A DNA stretch of 64,000 nt from Brachybacterium ginsengisoli (GCF_002407065.1 NZ_CP023564.1:3472001-3536000); one strand, 5' to 3'; numbered from the stretch's first letter, positions 31,710 through 40,341 are shown. Notes: generated by a model from the letters alone, not told the origin. Made by a program: numbers and translations.

Positions 31710-33453
31710 CCGCGAACCGGTCGAGCTCGCCAACGGGCTGCTGAAGCACGCCCCGCCCCTGCCCCCGCTTCTGCGGGGCCGGCGGCGGGGCTGGCTCGTG
31801 ACCCTGGTGCTGCTGGGGCTGGGGCAGGCCGCGCTCGGCGCGCTCTCGGCGTGGGCCCTGGTCAAGCTCCAGGACGCGCCGACAGGAACCTCCGAGCTGC
31901 TGCTGCGGGCGCTGGCGCTGCTGATCCTGGCGGCGCTGGCGATCGGCGCCCTCGCGGTGCACGAGCGGGTGGTGTCGGAGAAGCTCGGCCAGGACTACGT
32001 CCATCAGCTGCGACTCACCCTGCTGGGCGACGCGCTCACGCCCGGGCACACCACGTCGCTGGGTGTGACCGTCGCCCGCACCACCAACGACCTCTCCGGG
32101 GTGCGCAACTGGATCTCCCAGGGCATCGCCCCGCTCACCGTGGCGGTCCCGCTCATCGGCGGCAGCCTGATCACTCTCGCGGTGCTCCACCCCTACCTGG
32201 CCGTCGCGATGGCGACGCCGCTGGTGGTGCTGGGCGGGTGCCTGCTGGTGTGGGCGCGCACCGCGCTGATCAAGACCCGGCAGATGCGGCGCACGCGGGG
32301 CCGTCTCGCCTCCCGCATCGCCGACACCGTCACCGCCTCCGACGGCATCCTCGCCTCGGGGGGCATCAAGCGGGAGCTGCGCGGGATCCGCGACGCCTCC
32401 GGGTCGCTGGTCGAGATCGCCGTGGACCGGGCCGAGACCGTCGGCACCATCCGTGCCGGCGGCATCGTCGCCTCCACGCTGACCACCCTGATGGTCGCGG
32501 CCACCGGCACCTATCTGGGCCTGCCCTCCGGGATCACGATGGCGGCGATGGCGGTGGCGGGGATCGCATCGACCCCGGTGCTCGGGATCGGTCGGATCGT
32601 CGAGTACCGCCAGACCTACCGCTCGGCCCGCATGGTGCTGGGACCGGCGCTGGCCGGCGCCGAGCAGCGCCGCTCCCGGGCCCGGGAGCGTCGCCGGATC
32701 TCCGCCCGCGTCGACGCCCCGGAGGCCGTCGCCGCCGGGACCGTGGTCGCGCACCTGGCCCTTCCCGGCCTCACCGGGGAGGCGGCTCCGGTGCGCGGCG
32801 GCCGCCGGAGCCGGGTGCGGCTGGTCTCCGAGGATCCGCGTGCTCCGCGCGAGTTCATCCGACGGGTCTTCGAGCTCGCTCCCGGCCCGGAGGACGGGCG
32901 CCCCGACGCGCTGTGGGTCGACGGCGAGAACCTGCGCGCGGTCCCCTCGAAGCGGGCCCGCACCCTGGTGGGTCTCGCCGCGGCCGGGACCGTCTTCGAG
33001 CAGGGCACGGTCGCGCGCGCCCTGCACTACCGCCGCCCCGACCTCGACGCCGCCCATGACCAGGAGATGCTGGACCTGGTGGGACTGGACATCGCCGCCA
33101 TGCCGCGCGGCGCCCGCACGAAGCTGCGCCGCGGCGGCGATCCGCTCAGCCGCTCGGACCGTGCGCGTCTGACCCTCGCCCGGGCGCTGTACGGGAACCC
33201 TCCGGTGCTGTTCGTCGACGGCCTCGAGGGCGACCTCGACGACTCCGGCAGGCGGATGCTCGAGCACGTGCTGGACACCTACGACGGGCTGGTGGTGATG
33301 GTCTGCTCGGACCAGCTCGCCGAGCGCCTCGGCGCGCAGGAGCACGTCCTGGAAGCGGCCCACGGGCATGATGCGGCCGACGGGCAGGATCCGGTGACCA
33401 TCGGCGCCCATGGCCGGTCCCGGCGCGACGAGGACGCCGACGAGGACGACTGA
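31699..33453 (+). CDS. Degenerate ABC-exporter-like protein without functional ATP site
   Basis: A 584-residue protein with an ABC exporter plan. Up to six membrane spans fill residues 25-300 (one at WLVTLVLLGLGQAALGALSAW). The C-terminal 220 residues still align with an ABC ATPase, including WVDGENLRAVP and ALYGNPPVLFVDG. Every nucleotide motif is broken: the Walker A region reads VRLVSEDPRAPREF (373-386) with no G-GKST, the signature LSGGQ is LSRSDRAR (483-490), the Walker B Glu is Gly508 after D507, and the switch His is absent (VVMVCSDQ). The ATG overlaps the P-loop NTPase gene by 11 bases. It probably binds a partner or lipid instead of driving export itself. It could form a complex with that NTPase. 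Confidence 0.75.
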   Translation: MRRDREPVELANGLLKHAPPLPPLLRGRRRGWLVTLVLLGLGQAALGALSAWALVKLQDAPTGTSELLLRALALLILAALAIGALAVHERVVSEKLGQDYVHQLRLTLLGDALTPGHTTSLGVTVARTTNDLSGVRNWISQGIAPLTVAVPLIGGSLITLAVLHPYLAVAMATPLVVLGGCLLVWARTALIKTRQMRRTRGRLASRIADTVTASDGILASGGIKRELRGIRDASGSLVEIAVDRAETVGTIRAGGIVASTLTTLMVAATGTYLGLPSGITMAAMAVAGIASTPVLGIGRIVEYRQTYRSARMVLGPALAGAEQRRSRARERRRISARVDAPEAVAAGTVVAHLALPGLTGEAAPVRGGRRSRVRLVSEDPRAPREFIRRVFELAPGPEDGRPDALWVDGENLRAVPSKRARTLVGLAAAGTVFEQGTVARALHYRRPDLDAAHDQEMLDLVGLDIAAMPRGARTKLRRGGDPLSRSDRARLTLARALYGNPPVLFVDGLEGDLDDSGRRMLEHVLDTYDGLVVMVCSDQLAERLGAQEHVLEAAHGHDAADGQDPVTIGAHGRSRRDEDADEDD

Positions 33454-33497
33454 CGGGGCGGCACGGGGAACCCGCTGCGGCGCTCGTCCCCCGCTGC

Positions 33498-33503
33498 TAC
33501 GTT
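33498..33503 (+). promoter_or_regulatory. -10 box for leaderless small gene
   Basis: TACGTT, then 7 bases, then the ATG at 33511. Confidence 0.4.
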
Positions 33504-33510
33504 CCGTTGC

Positions 33511-33819
33511 ATGAGCGCCGGCACCTCCCCGCAGCGAGTCCTCGGGATCGACGTCCCCGACTCCCTGGTGTCTGCCTGGGAGGAATGGTTCTGCCCGTCG
33601 GTGCAGCCCTTCCCGATCGACGGGCTGGAGTTCGACGCCCCGCCGCACGGCGCCGTCGCGCATGCCGCGATCACCCTCGGGGACGGCTGGGCGCTGAGCA
33701 AGCCCTCGCAGTCCTGGTCGAGCCCGCGCCTGGTGTGGAGCGTGCGGGACACCATCCTCGGGTGGAGGCTGCCGGGCACGCGGCTCTCGCGGCACTCCGT
33801 ACGAGGGTCAGGCGCCTGA
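33511..33819 (+). CDS. Small protein of unknown function
   Basis: A 102-residue soluble protein. It is Trp-rich (WEEWFCP, GWAL, SQSW, LVWSV, GWRLPG) and shows no membrane helix. No family is recognised. The start follows a leaderless -10 box; codon use is ordinary for the region. Convergent with the secreted acidic protein gene, only 10 bases from its stop. Confidence 0.55.
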   Translation: MSAGTSPQRVLGIDVPDSLVSAWEEWFCPSVQPFPIDGLEFDAPPHGAVAHAAITLGDGWALSKPSQSWSSPRLVWSVRDTILGWRLPGTRLSRHSVRGSGA

Positions 33820-33829
33820 CCTGCCGGGG

Positions 33830-34411
33830 TCAGTCGTCCTCGGCCTCGTCGTCATCGTCATCATCGGCACCGTCGTCGTCATCGCCGTCGCACTCGCGTT
33901 CACCGTCGTCCCACTCGCAGACGCCGGAAGGCCGGGGAGCGGGCTTCGCGCCGCCGCCGGAGGAGGATCCGGATGACGACGAGCCGGACGAGGAAGAGCC
34001 TGACGAGCCGCTGGAGCTTCCCGAGGAGGAGCCGCTCGAACCGGAACCGCTCGAACCGGAACCGCTCGAGCCGGAACCGCTCGAGGAGCGCGGCTGCTGG
34101 GCGGGTGCGGGGGCCGGTGCGGGCTCGGGCGACGGCGAGGGCTTCGACTGCATCGAGCCGATCCCGGTGTCCGTGTGGAGGGCGCGCCCCGGCTGAGTGG
34201 TCGTGGTGGGCAGCGCGACGGGCCCCTGATCGGCCGCGCTCTCCCGCGCGGCATCCTGCCCCTCGGCCCCGGGCCCGCCGCCTGTGCCCGCCTGGCCGAC
34301 GGAGATGCCGGGCCGGGCCTCGGTGGTCTCGTCCACCGAGGGCAGCACGGCGAGCCCGACGGCTGACAGGGCGACGGCCACGATGATCCCGAGGGTGCGC
34401 AGGGTCTTCAT
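33830..34411 (-). CDS. Secreted Ser/Gly-rich protein with acidic tail
   Basis: A 193-residue protein starting MKTLRTLGIIVAVALSAVGLAV, a signal peptide or membrane anchor. The middle has PSPEPAPAPAPAQQP followed by about 45 residues of only Ser and Gly, made by tandem DNA repeats. After CEWDDGEREC (two Cys, a possible disulfide) the last 20 residues are almost all Asp and Glu, a likely calcium- or metal-binding tail. Two ATGs compete: 34420 touches the GGGGAGG site, while 34411 has 9-base spacing and a better signal sequence. A triple direct repeat of OmpR type lies right before it and the response regulator gene is next, so it is a probable target of that system. Confidence 0.7.
   Translation of the reverse strand: MKTLRTLGIIVAVALSAVGLAVLPSVDETTEARPGISVGQAGTGGGPGAEGQDAARESAADQGPVALPTTTTQPGRALHTDTGIGSMQSKPSPSPEPAPAPAPAQQPRSSSGSGSSGSGSSGSGSSGSSSGSSSGSSGSSSSGSSSSGSSSGGGAKPAPRPSGVCEWDDGERECDGDDDDGADDDDDDEAEDD
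34032..34085. repeat. 15-base tandem repeat coding Ser-Gly
   Basis: The unit GCTCGAACCGGAACC recurs nearly four times without gaps, encoding (on the minus strand) the GSGSS repeats of the secreted protein. Such repeats can change length by slippage without shifting the frame, since 15 is a multiple of 3. Confidence 0.8.
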
Positions 34412-34434
34412 GCCCGGCATCCTCCCCGCGGCGG

Positions 34435-34461
34435 ATGAGATCGCGGTGAAGGCGACATGAG
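34435..34461 (-). promoter_or_regulatory. Triple direct repeat, second putative OmpR-type operator
   Basis: On the minus strand CTCAT (34461-34457), TTCAC (34450-34446) and CTCAT (34439-34435) are spaced by exactly 11 bases. This mirrors the triple at 30426-30452. It lies 15 to 24 bases before the start of the secreted acidic protein. CTCTCAT at 34466-34472 also makes the inverted repeat ATGAGAG-GA-CTCTCAT (34457-34472). Confidence 0.5.
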
Positions 34462-34516
34462 AGGACTCTCATCAAGCCGCTGACCTGCAGAGGAACCGCT
34501 CAGGAGCGGCGACTGC

Positions 34517-35203
34517 TCAGGCGGCGGGGTCGACGATCTTGTAGCCCGCACCCCGCACCGTGACCAGTCGGGGCGCCCCGAGCTTGGAGCGCAGGTACCC
34601 CACGTACACGTCGACCACGTTCGAGGCGCCGTCGTAGTCGTAGCCCCACACCTTGGACAGCAGCAGGTCGCGGGTGAGCACCTGGTTCGGGTTCTCCAGG
34701 AACACGCGCGCCATCGTGAACTCGCGGGAGGACAGCTCCACGCTGCGGGGATCCTCGCCGGTGCAGGTCGCGATGCGAGTGCGCAGGTCCAGCGAGAGGT
34801 CCCCCAGGGTCAGCACGTCCGCGCTGACGCTGCCCGCCCCGGCGGTGGCCTCACGGGCCCGGAGCTTCACCCGTGCCAGCAGCTCCTCGAAGCGGAAGGG
34901 CTTGGCGATGTAGTCGTTGGCACCGCCCTCGAGGCCCTGCACGGTGTCGTCCACGCCGGTGCGCGCGGTGACCATGAGGATCGGGATCTGCACGTCCATC
35001 GCCCGCAGCGCGCCCAGCACCTGGAAGCCGTCCATGCGCGGCAGGCCCACGTCGAGGATCAGGAGATCGAAGTCGCCGCCCGAGGCGAGGTCGAGCGCGG
35101 CGATGCCGTCCTCCACCACGGTCGAGGCGAAGCCGTTGGCCTTCAGCCCCCGTTCCATGAATCTCGCGATCCGGGCTTCGTCCTCGGCGATCAGGATCCT
35201 CAT
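34517..35203 (-). CDS. OmpR-family response regulator
   Basis: A 228-residue two-component regulator. The receiver has the acidic pair E7-D8 (with E9), phospho-acceptor D51 (LLILDVGLP), T79 and K101 (DYIAKPF). The OmpR-type winged helix follows, ending TVRGAGYKIVDP. ATGA overlap with the histidine kinase stop shows coupled translation. Such proteins bind direct repeats of 11-base period; the two triple repeats nearby are good candidates. Confidence 0.93.
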   Translation of the reverse strand: MRILIAEDEARIARFMERGLKANGFASTVVEDGIAALDLASGGDFDLLILDVGLPRMDGFQVLGALRAMDVQIPILMVTARTGVDDTVQGLEGGANDYIAKPFRFEELLARVKLRAREATAGAGSVSADVLTLGDLSLDLRTRIATCTGEDPRSVELSSREFTMARVFLENPNQVLTRDLLLSKVWGYDYDGASNVVDVYVGYLRSKLGAPRLVTVRGAGYKIVDPAA

Positions 35204-36798
35204 CCGTCGTTCCTCCTGGTGGCGGTGGGGCGGTCCTCGGCGGGGGCGGTCCCGCGGGTGTCAGTATCGCGTGCCGGGCCGTCCGGGCGGTCGTCGGTCC
35301 GCGCGAGCACGCCGTCGGCCGGGGCGGTGGAGTTCGTGAACTGCGGGAACACGATCGTGAAGGTCGAGCCGCGGCCCGGGGAGGACAGCAGGCGCACCAC
35401 GCCGCCGTGCCCCTCGGCGATGGCCAGCACGATCGGCAGCCCCAGCCCGGAGCCGCCGCCCCGGCTGCCGTCCACCCGGGTGAAGCGCTCGAAGATGCGC
35501 CGCTGGTCCTCGCGGTCGATGCCGATGCCCTCGTCCTGCACGGTCACGTGGATCTCGGGTCCCCGCTCCCCCAGCACCCGGTCCACGCCGAACCGGATCC
35601 GGCTGCCCTCGTCGCTGTAGCGCACGGCGTTCGCGGCCAGCTGCACGACGGCCTGGGCGAGCCGCTGCTCGTCCGCGTCGGCCACCACGTCGACCCTGCG
35701 CTCGAGCACCCACTCGCGCTCGGCGATGTGCTCGATCCGGGCGAAGGCGGACCGGGCGAAGGCATCCATGTCCAGCGGGCGGGGGCGCACGTAGTCGGGG
35801 CGCTTGGACGCCGCCAGCTCGGAGAGGTCGCCGACGACCCGGCCCATGCGGTCCAGCTCCTCCAGGGCGATGTCCCGGGACTCGCGGACGTCCTCGACGT
35901 CCTCGACGTCGGTCGTCTCCAGGGTGCCGCGCACGATGGTCAGCGGGGTGCGCAGCTCGTGCCCGACGTCGCTCATGAAGCGCCGCTGCTCCGCGAAGCC
36001 CGCCTGGATGCGGCCCAGCATGCGGTTGAAGTTCTGCGCGAGCGCACCGATGTCGTCCCGCTGCGCCGGCACCGGCACCCGGTACTCGAGATCGTCCACG
36101 GTGATCTGCTCGGTCGCCGCGCGGAGGTCCTCCAGCGGCCTCAGCAGCCGGCCGGTGATCGCGTAGCCCACCCCGCCGGCCAGCAGGAGCGTCATCACCG
36201 AGAGCCCCGAGAACGTCAGGACGCTCTGCCAGAGGTCGCGGCGCTGGGCGCCGATGTCGCTCGCGACCACGAAGATGCCCTCGGCGTCGTCCCCCGCCAC
36301 GGTCACCGAGGCGATGAGGACCCGCAGGTCCCTCCCGTACGCATCCATCGTGATCACCACGGTGCCGCCCGGCTGATGGGACTCCCGGAGGGTGCGCAGC
36401 ACCTCGTCGTGGTCCTCGGAGCCCGGCTGCAGGAGCGCGAAGTCCTGCGTGCGCGGCTCGTAGAGCGGCTCGCCGTCCAGGAGGGTGAGGACGGACTCGT
36501 GGTCCGACGGGGCCGCGGAGTCGGTGGCGGTGATCAGCACGCTGTCCACGGTGGAGTGCGACGGCTCACCGTCCTCGCCCTGGCTCGCGGCGATCAGCGC
36601 CAGCTCGTCGTACTCCTGCCACAGCTCCGCGGTGACCCGCTGGTCCAGCGCCCGGAACTGGGCGGCGTAGGTGAGCACGCCGGTGACGGCCAGCCCCGCG
36701 ATCATGAAGGCCACCATCGTGGACAGCACCCGCTGGCGCACGGTCCCGCCGCGCGCCGTCGCCGCCGTGCGACGGGCGCGAGGTCTGGAGGAGGCCAT
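35200..36798 (-). CDS. Sensor histidine kinase
   Basis: A 532-residue membrane kinase. Two spans (VLSTMVAFMIAGLAVTGVLTY and FSGLSVMTLLLAGGVGYAI) flank an extracellular sensor domain of about 140 residues. HAMP follows, then the H-box SDVGHELRTPLTIVRG with phospho-His280 (counting from the ATG chosen here), the N-box NAVRYS, the DEGIGID G1 box, and the GSGLGLPI G2 box. The start at 36798 is chosen because a TACCAT box ends 7 bases before it. An RND pump gene ends just upstream. The stimulus is unknown. Confidence 0.92.
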   Translation of the reverse strand: MASSRPRARRTAATARGGTVRQRVLSTMVAFMIAGLAVTGVLTYAAQFRALDQRVTAELWQEYDELALIAASQGEDGEPSHSTVDSVLITATDSAAPSDHESVLTLLDGEPLYEPRTQDFALLQPGSEDHDEVLRTLRESHQPGGTVVITMDAYGRDLRVLIASVTVAGDDAEGIFVVASDIGAQRRDLWQSVLTFSGLSVMTLLLAGGVGYAITGRLLRPLEDLRAATEQITVDDLEYRVPVPAQRDDIGALAQNFNRMLGRIQAGFAEQRRFMSDVGHELRTPLTIVRGTLETTDVEDVEDVRESRDIALEELDRMGRVVGDLSELAASKRPDYVRPRPLDMDAFARSAFARIEHIAEREWVLERRVDVVADADEQRLAQAVVQLAANAVRYSDEGSRIRFGVDRVLGERGPEIHVTVQDEGIGIDREDQRRIFERFTRVDGSRGGGSGLGLPIVLAIAEGHGGVVRLLSSPGRGSTFTIVFPQFTNSTAPADGVLARTDDRPDGPARDTDTRGTAPAEDRPTATRRNDG

Positions 36799-36805
36799 GG
36801 TGGGC

Positions 36806-36811
36806 ATGGTA
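36806..36811 (-). promoter_or_regulatory. -10 box for leaderless kinase-regulator operon
   Basis: TACCAT on the minus strand, 7 bases before the ATG at 36798. It disfavours the ATG three codons earlier, which would overlap the box. Confidence 0.5.
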
Positions 36812-36844
36812 GGCGACGAGGGGCGGGCGAACCTTCAGCTCACC

Positions 36845-39800
36845 TCAGGGGCGTCGCCTCCGGCCCCGCAGGATGCCCACCAGGCCGCCGCGCTCCTTGA
36901 GGGAGCGTCGAGGGCCGCGGGGCGACGGGGCGTCCGCCCGCGGCGCGTCGGGATCCTGCTGCTTGCGCTGCATCTCCTGCTCGCGCCGGGCCTCCCGCTC
37001 GCGTCGGGCGGTCTCCTCCCGCTCGGCCGCCACGGCCTGCTCGCGCCGACCGCGCAGCGCCGCCAGACGCTCCTCCTCGCGCACGCGCCGGCGCTCGCCC
37101 GGGCCCTCGGCGATGCGGTAGAGCACCGGCACGATGACCAGGGTCAGCAGGGTCGAGGAGACCAGGCCGCCGATCACGACGACGGCGAGGGGCTGGGCGA
37201 TGAAGCCGCCGTTGCCGGTGATGCCCAGCGCCATGGGGATGAGCGCGAAGATCGTCGCCGCCGCGGTCATGAGGATCGGGCGCAGACGCTTGGCGGAGCC
37301 CTGATGGAGGGCGTCGTCCAGGGTCATCCCCGCGCGTCGGTACTGGTTGACCAGGTCGATCAGCACGATCGCGTTGGTGACCACGATGCCCACCAGCATC
37401 AGCAGGCCGATCATCGAGGGCAGACCCAGCGGCACCCCGGTGATCACCAGCAGGCCCAAGGAGCCGATCGCCGCGAAGGGGATCGACACCAGCAGGATCA
37501 GCGGCTGGATCAGGGACTTGAAGATCCACACCAGCAGCACGTACACCAGCAGGATCGCGGCGAGCATGGCGATGCCGAGCTGACCGAAGGTCTCGTCGAT
37601 GTCCGCGGCGGTGCCGCCGATGGTCGCGTCCACGCCCTCGGAGAGGTTCGCCGCGTCGATCGCGTCGTTCGCCGCCTGGGTGGCGACGGAGACGTCCTCC
37701 CCCGCGGGGGTGAGGGAGACGGTGACCGTCTCGAGGCTGTCCTGCGTGGAGATCGAGGGGCGGGAGAGCTCCTCGTCGATGCTCGCCACGTCCTGCAGCG
37801 GGACGGACCCCATGAGGGTGATGTCGCGCAGCTGGTCGACGGTGTCGATGCTCTCGCCGCCGGAGACGTAGATGTCCAGCTCGTCGTCGTCCAGGGTGAC
37901 CGAGCCGATCGCACCGGGGTACATCTGCTGGGCGACCATGCCGATCACGGCCTCCTCGGTGAGCCCGCGCGCGGCCGCGGCCTCGCGGTCCACGGTGACG
38001 ACAGCGGTGGGCTGATCGGCCTGGAGGTCGCTGCTCACCTCGGAGACGCCCCCGGGCAGGGGGTCGAGCTCGGCGAGGATCGCGTCGTTCGCGGCCTGGC
38101 GGTCCTTCGCGGTGGGACCCGTGATCAGGATGTCCACCGAGCTGGAGCCGGTGGGCGAGGCGACGTCGGCCGCCTCGACGGTGCCGGGCTCCGGGAGGTC
38201 CTCGAGGGTGGAGACCATCGTGTCGAGCAGGGCCTCCTGGTCCGCGTCGGGATCGGTGGTGATCGAGAAGCTGACCTCGTTCTCGCTGCTGCCGCCGACC
38301 CCGAACTGGCTGCCGCCGATGGTGGTCTGCACGGTCTGGACGCCGTCGAGATCCAGCAGCGCCTTCTCGCTCTCGGAGGCCTTCCTCGAGGACTGCTCGA
38401 GGCTGGTGCCTGCCGGGAGGGTCTGGGAGAGGGAGGCGATGTTCTGCCCGGTGTCGCCCAGGAAGCTGATGTTCACCAGCGGGAACAGGAACAGGGTGCC
38501 CACCAGGATCACGACGGCGACGCCGATGGTCGCCAGGCGTCGCGGCAGGGTGTCCAGCACGAGGTGCAGCAGCGGCGCGTACATCCGGTGCAGCCAGGTG
38601 CGCTCCTCCTTGCCCTCGGACTCCTCGCGGATCGCGGCGACCTGCGCGGCGTCATCCGGGTCGACGTCCTCATGCCCCTTGGGCGGGCGCAGGAACCAGT
38701 ACGCCAGCACCGGCACGATCGTCAGCGCGACCAGCAGGGAGGACAGCATCGCGATGCCGACGGTGAGCGCGAAGGGCCGGAACAGCTCCCCGGCCATGCC
38801 CGCGACGACCGCGATCGGCAGGAACACCACGACGGTGGCGAGGGTCGAGGCGGTGATCGCGCCGGCGACCTCCCCGACCGCGTCGAGGATCGCCCGGCGC
38901 TTGCTCTTGCCGTAGGCGAGGTGGCGCATGATGTTCTCGATCACCACGATCGAGTCGTCGACCACGCGGCCGATCGAGATCGTCAGCGCCGCGAGGGTGA
39001 GCATGTTCAGCGTGTAGCCGGTGACGTACATGCCGATGAACGCGATGAGCAGCGAGGTCGGGATCGAGATCGCGGTGACGATCGTGGGGCGCACGCGGCG
39101 CAGGAACAGCAGGATCACACCGACCGCGAAGAGCAGGCCCAGCAGGCCCTCCTCGGCGAGCGCCAGGATCGACTCCTGGATGAAGGGGGCCTGGTCGAAG
39201 ACCACGTCGGAGGTCGCGCCGCCGCCGACGCCGGGGAGCTCGTCCGCGAGCACCGACTCGACCCCGTCGGAGATGTCCACGACGTTGCCGTCGACCGTCG
39301 CCGTCACCATGACCACGAGCGACTCGCGGCCGTTGGTGCGGGAGATGGAGGTGGCGTCCTGCGTGGTCCGCTCCACCGTCGCGACCTCGGAGAGGGTCAC
39401 GGGCGCAGCGGGCTGCTGCGGCTCGGCGTCGGGCAGCGGCTGGCCGTCGGGGCCCTCCTGCTGCGCCTGGTCGCCGCCGTCGGCGGGGAGGAGCACGATC
39501 TGCTCGAGGCTCTCGAGGCTGTCGACGCTCTGCCCGAGCACCACGTCCAGGGTGCGGTCGCCGTCCACCACGGAGCCGCCCGGCAGGGAGAGCCCGCTGG
39601 CGTCGAGGGCGGTGGAGATGTCGTCCTCGGTGAGGCCGTTCTCGGCGAGCGCGTCCGCATCGGGCGTGATCCGCACGATCTCCTCGGGGGCGCCGATCAC
39701 GGCGACCGACGAGACGCCGTCCACGCGCTCGAGCTCGGGGGTCACGGAGGCATCGAGCCGCGTCGCGAGCTCGGAGGGGTCGAGGTCCGAGGAGACCGAC

Positions 39801-40222
39801 AGCACCACGGCCGGCAGATCGCTCGTGCCGCCGGAGACGACCTGCGGGTCCGCGTCCTCCGGGAGCTGGTCCTCGATGCGGGTCAGGGCCGCGTCGACCT
39901 GGTTGGAGGAGCGGGCCACGTCCGTGCCGTAGGTCAGCTCGATCGTGACCATCGACAGCCCGGCCTGCGAGCTGGAGGAGGTGCTCTCGACGTTCTCGAG
40001 GCCGCTGAGGGACTGCTCCACCGGCGAGGTGATCCGATCCCGCACCTGCTCGGAGGAGGAGCCCGGCGCGGTGGTCATCACCTGGATCTGCGGCAGCGAC
40101 ACCGAGGGGATGAGCTCCTGGCGCATCGTGGTCATGATGAACACGCCGATGATCGAGACGGCGATGCAGACCAGGGCGATGAATGACCTGTTGTTCAGGC
40201 TCAGCGTGGCCAGGCGGTTCAT
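36845..40222 (-). CDS. RND-type efflux pump (HAE1/AcrB-like)
   Basis: A 1125-residue resistance-nodulation-division permease, probably trimeric in the membrane. The first span (FIALVCIAVSIIGVFIM) and two large extracytoplasmic loops are present. The proton-relay Asp pair in TM4, ISIGRVVDDSIVVIEN, is D422-D423, as in AcrB. No outer-membrane or fusion-protein gene is adjacent, as in other Gram-positive HAE1 proteins such as Bacillus SwrC. The C-terminus adds about 90 residues of Arg/Glu-rich coiled coil (AVAAEREETARREREAR) and a basic tail. AGGAG lies 4 bases before the ATG. The neighbouring two-component genes may regulate it. Drug or lipid export is likely. Confidence 0.9.
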   Translation of the reverse strand: MNRLATLSLNNRSFIALVCIAVSIIGVFIMTTMRQELIPSVSLPQIQVMTTAPGSSSEQVRDRITSPVEQSLSGLENVESTSSSSQAGLSMVTIELTYGTDVARSSNQVDAALTRIEDQLPEDADPQVVSGGTSDLPAVVLSVSSDLDPSELATRLDASVTPELERVDGVSSVAVIGAPEEIVRITPDADALAENGLTEDDISTALDASGLSLPGGSVVDGDRTLDVVLGQSVDSLESLEQIVLLPADGGDQAQQEGPDGQPLPDAEPQQPAAPVTLSEVATVERTTQDATSISRTNGRESLVVMVTATVDGNVVDISDGVESVLADELPGVGGGATSDVVFDQAPFIQESILALAEEGLLGLLFAVGVILLFLRRVRPTIVTAISIPTSLLIAFIGMYVTGYTLNMLTLAALTISIGRVVDDSIVVIENIMRHLAYGKSKRRAILDAVGEVAGAITASTLATVVVFLPIAVVAGMAGELFRPFALTVGIAMLSSLLVALTIVPVLAYWFLRPPKGHEDVDPDDAAQVAAIREESEGKEERTWLHRMYAPLLHLVLDTLPRRLATIGVAVVILVGTLFLFPLVNISFLGDTGQNIASLSQTLPAGTSLEQSSRKASESEKALLDLDGVQTVQTTIGGSQFGVGGSSENEVSFSITTDPDADQEALLDTMVSTLEDLPEPGTVEAADVASPTGSSSVDILITGPTAKDRQAANDAILAELDPLPGGVSEVSSDLQADQPTAVVTVDREAAAARGLTEEAVIGMVAQQMYPGAIGSVTLDDDELDIYVSGGESIDTVDQLRDITLMGSVPLQDVASIDEELSRPSISTQDSLETVTVSLTPAGEDVSVATQAANDAIDAANLSEGVDATIGGTAADIDETFGQLGIAMLAAILLVYVLLVWIFKSLIQPLILLVSIPFAAIGSLGLLVITGVPLGLPSMIGLLMLVGIVVTNAIVLIDLVNQYRRAGMTLDDALHQGSAKRLRPILMTAAATIFALIPMALGITGNGGFIAQPLAVVVIGGLVSSTLLTLVIVPVLYRIAEGPGERRRVREEERLAALRGRREQAVAAEREETARREREARREQEMQRKQQDPDAPRADAPSPRGPRRSLKERGGLVGILRGRRRRP

Positions 40223-40276
40223 CCTGCTCCTCAGGGGTGGTGCCCGACGGGCGGCGTGCGCGTCGGGCGATGTGAT

Positions 40277-40341
40277 GGGGTGGTGCGGTGGGGTGCTGCG
40301 GTGGGGTGCTGCGGTGGGGTGCTGCGGAGGCGTGCTGCGGG
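40277..40341. repeat. 13-base tandem repeat upstream of the RND pump
   Basis: Five near-identical units of GGGGTGCTGCGGT run without gaps in the leader region between the RND and MATE start codons. The second and third are identical; others differ by 1-3 bases. On the minus strand it would fall in the RND mRNA leader or promoter; the period of 13 is not a codon multiple. No coding frame is claimed here. Confidence 0.75.

Noticed and set aside
36671..40186. 1171-codon plus-strand frame opposite the RND pump
   Set aside because: Composition is Asp/His/Arg/Gln-rich as expected for the complement of a high-G+C gene, with no recognised motif.
40277..40341. Replication iterons
   Set aside because: Tandem 13-base units without a Rep gene, DnaA boxes or A+T-rich opening region nearby.
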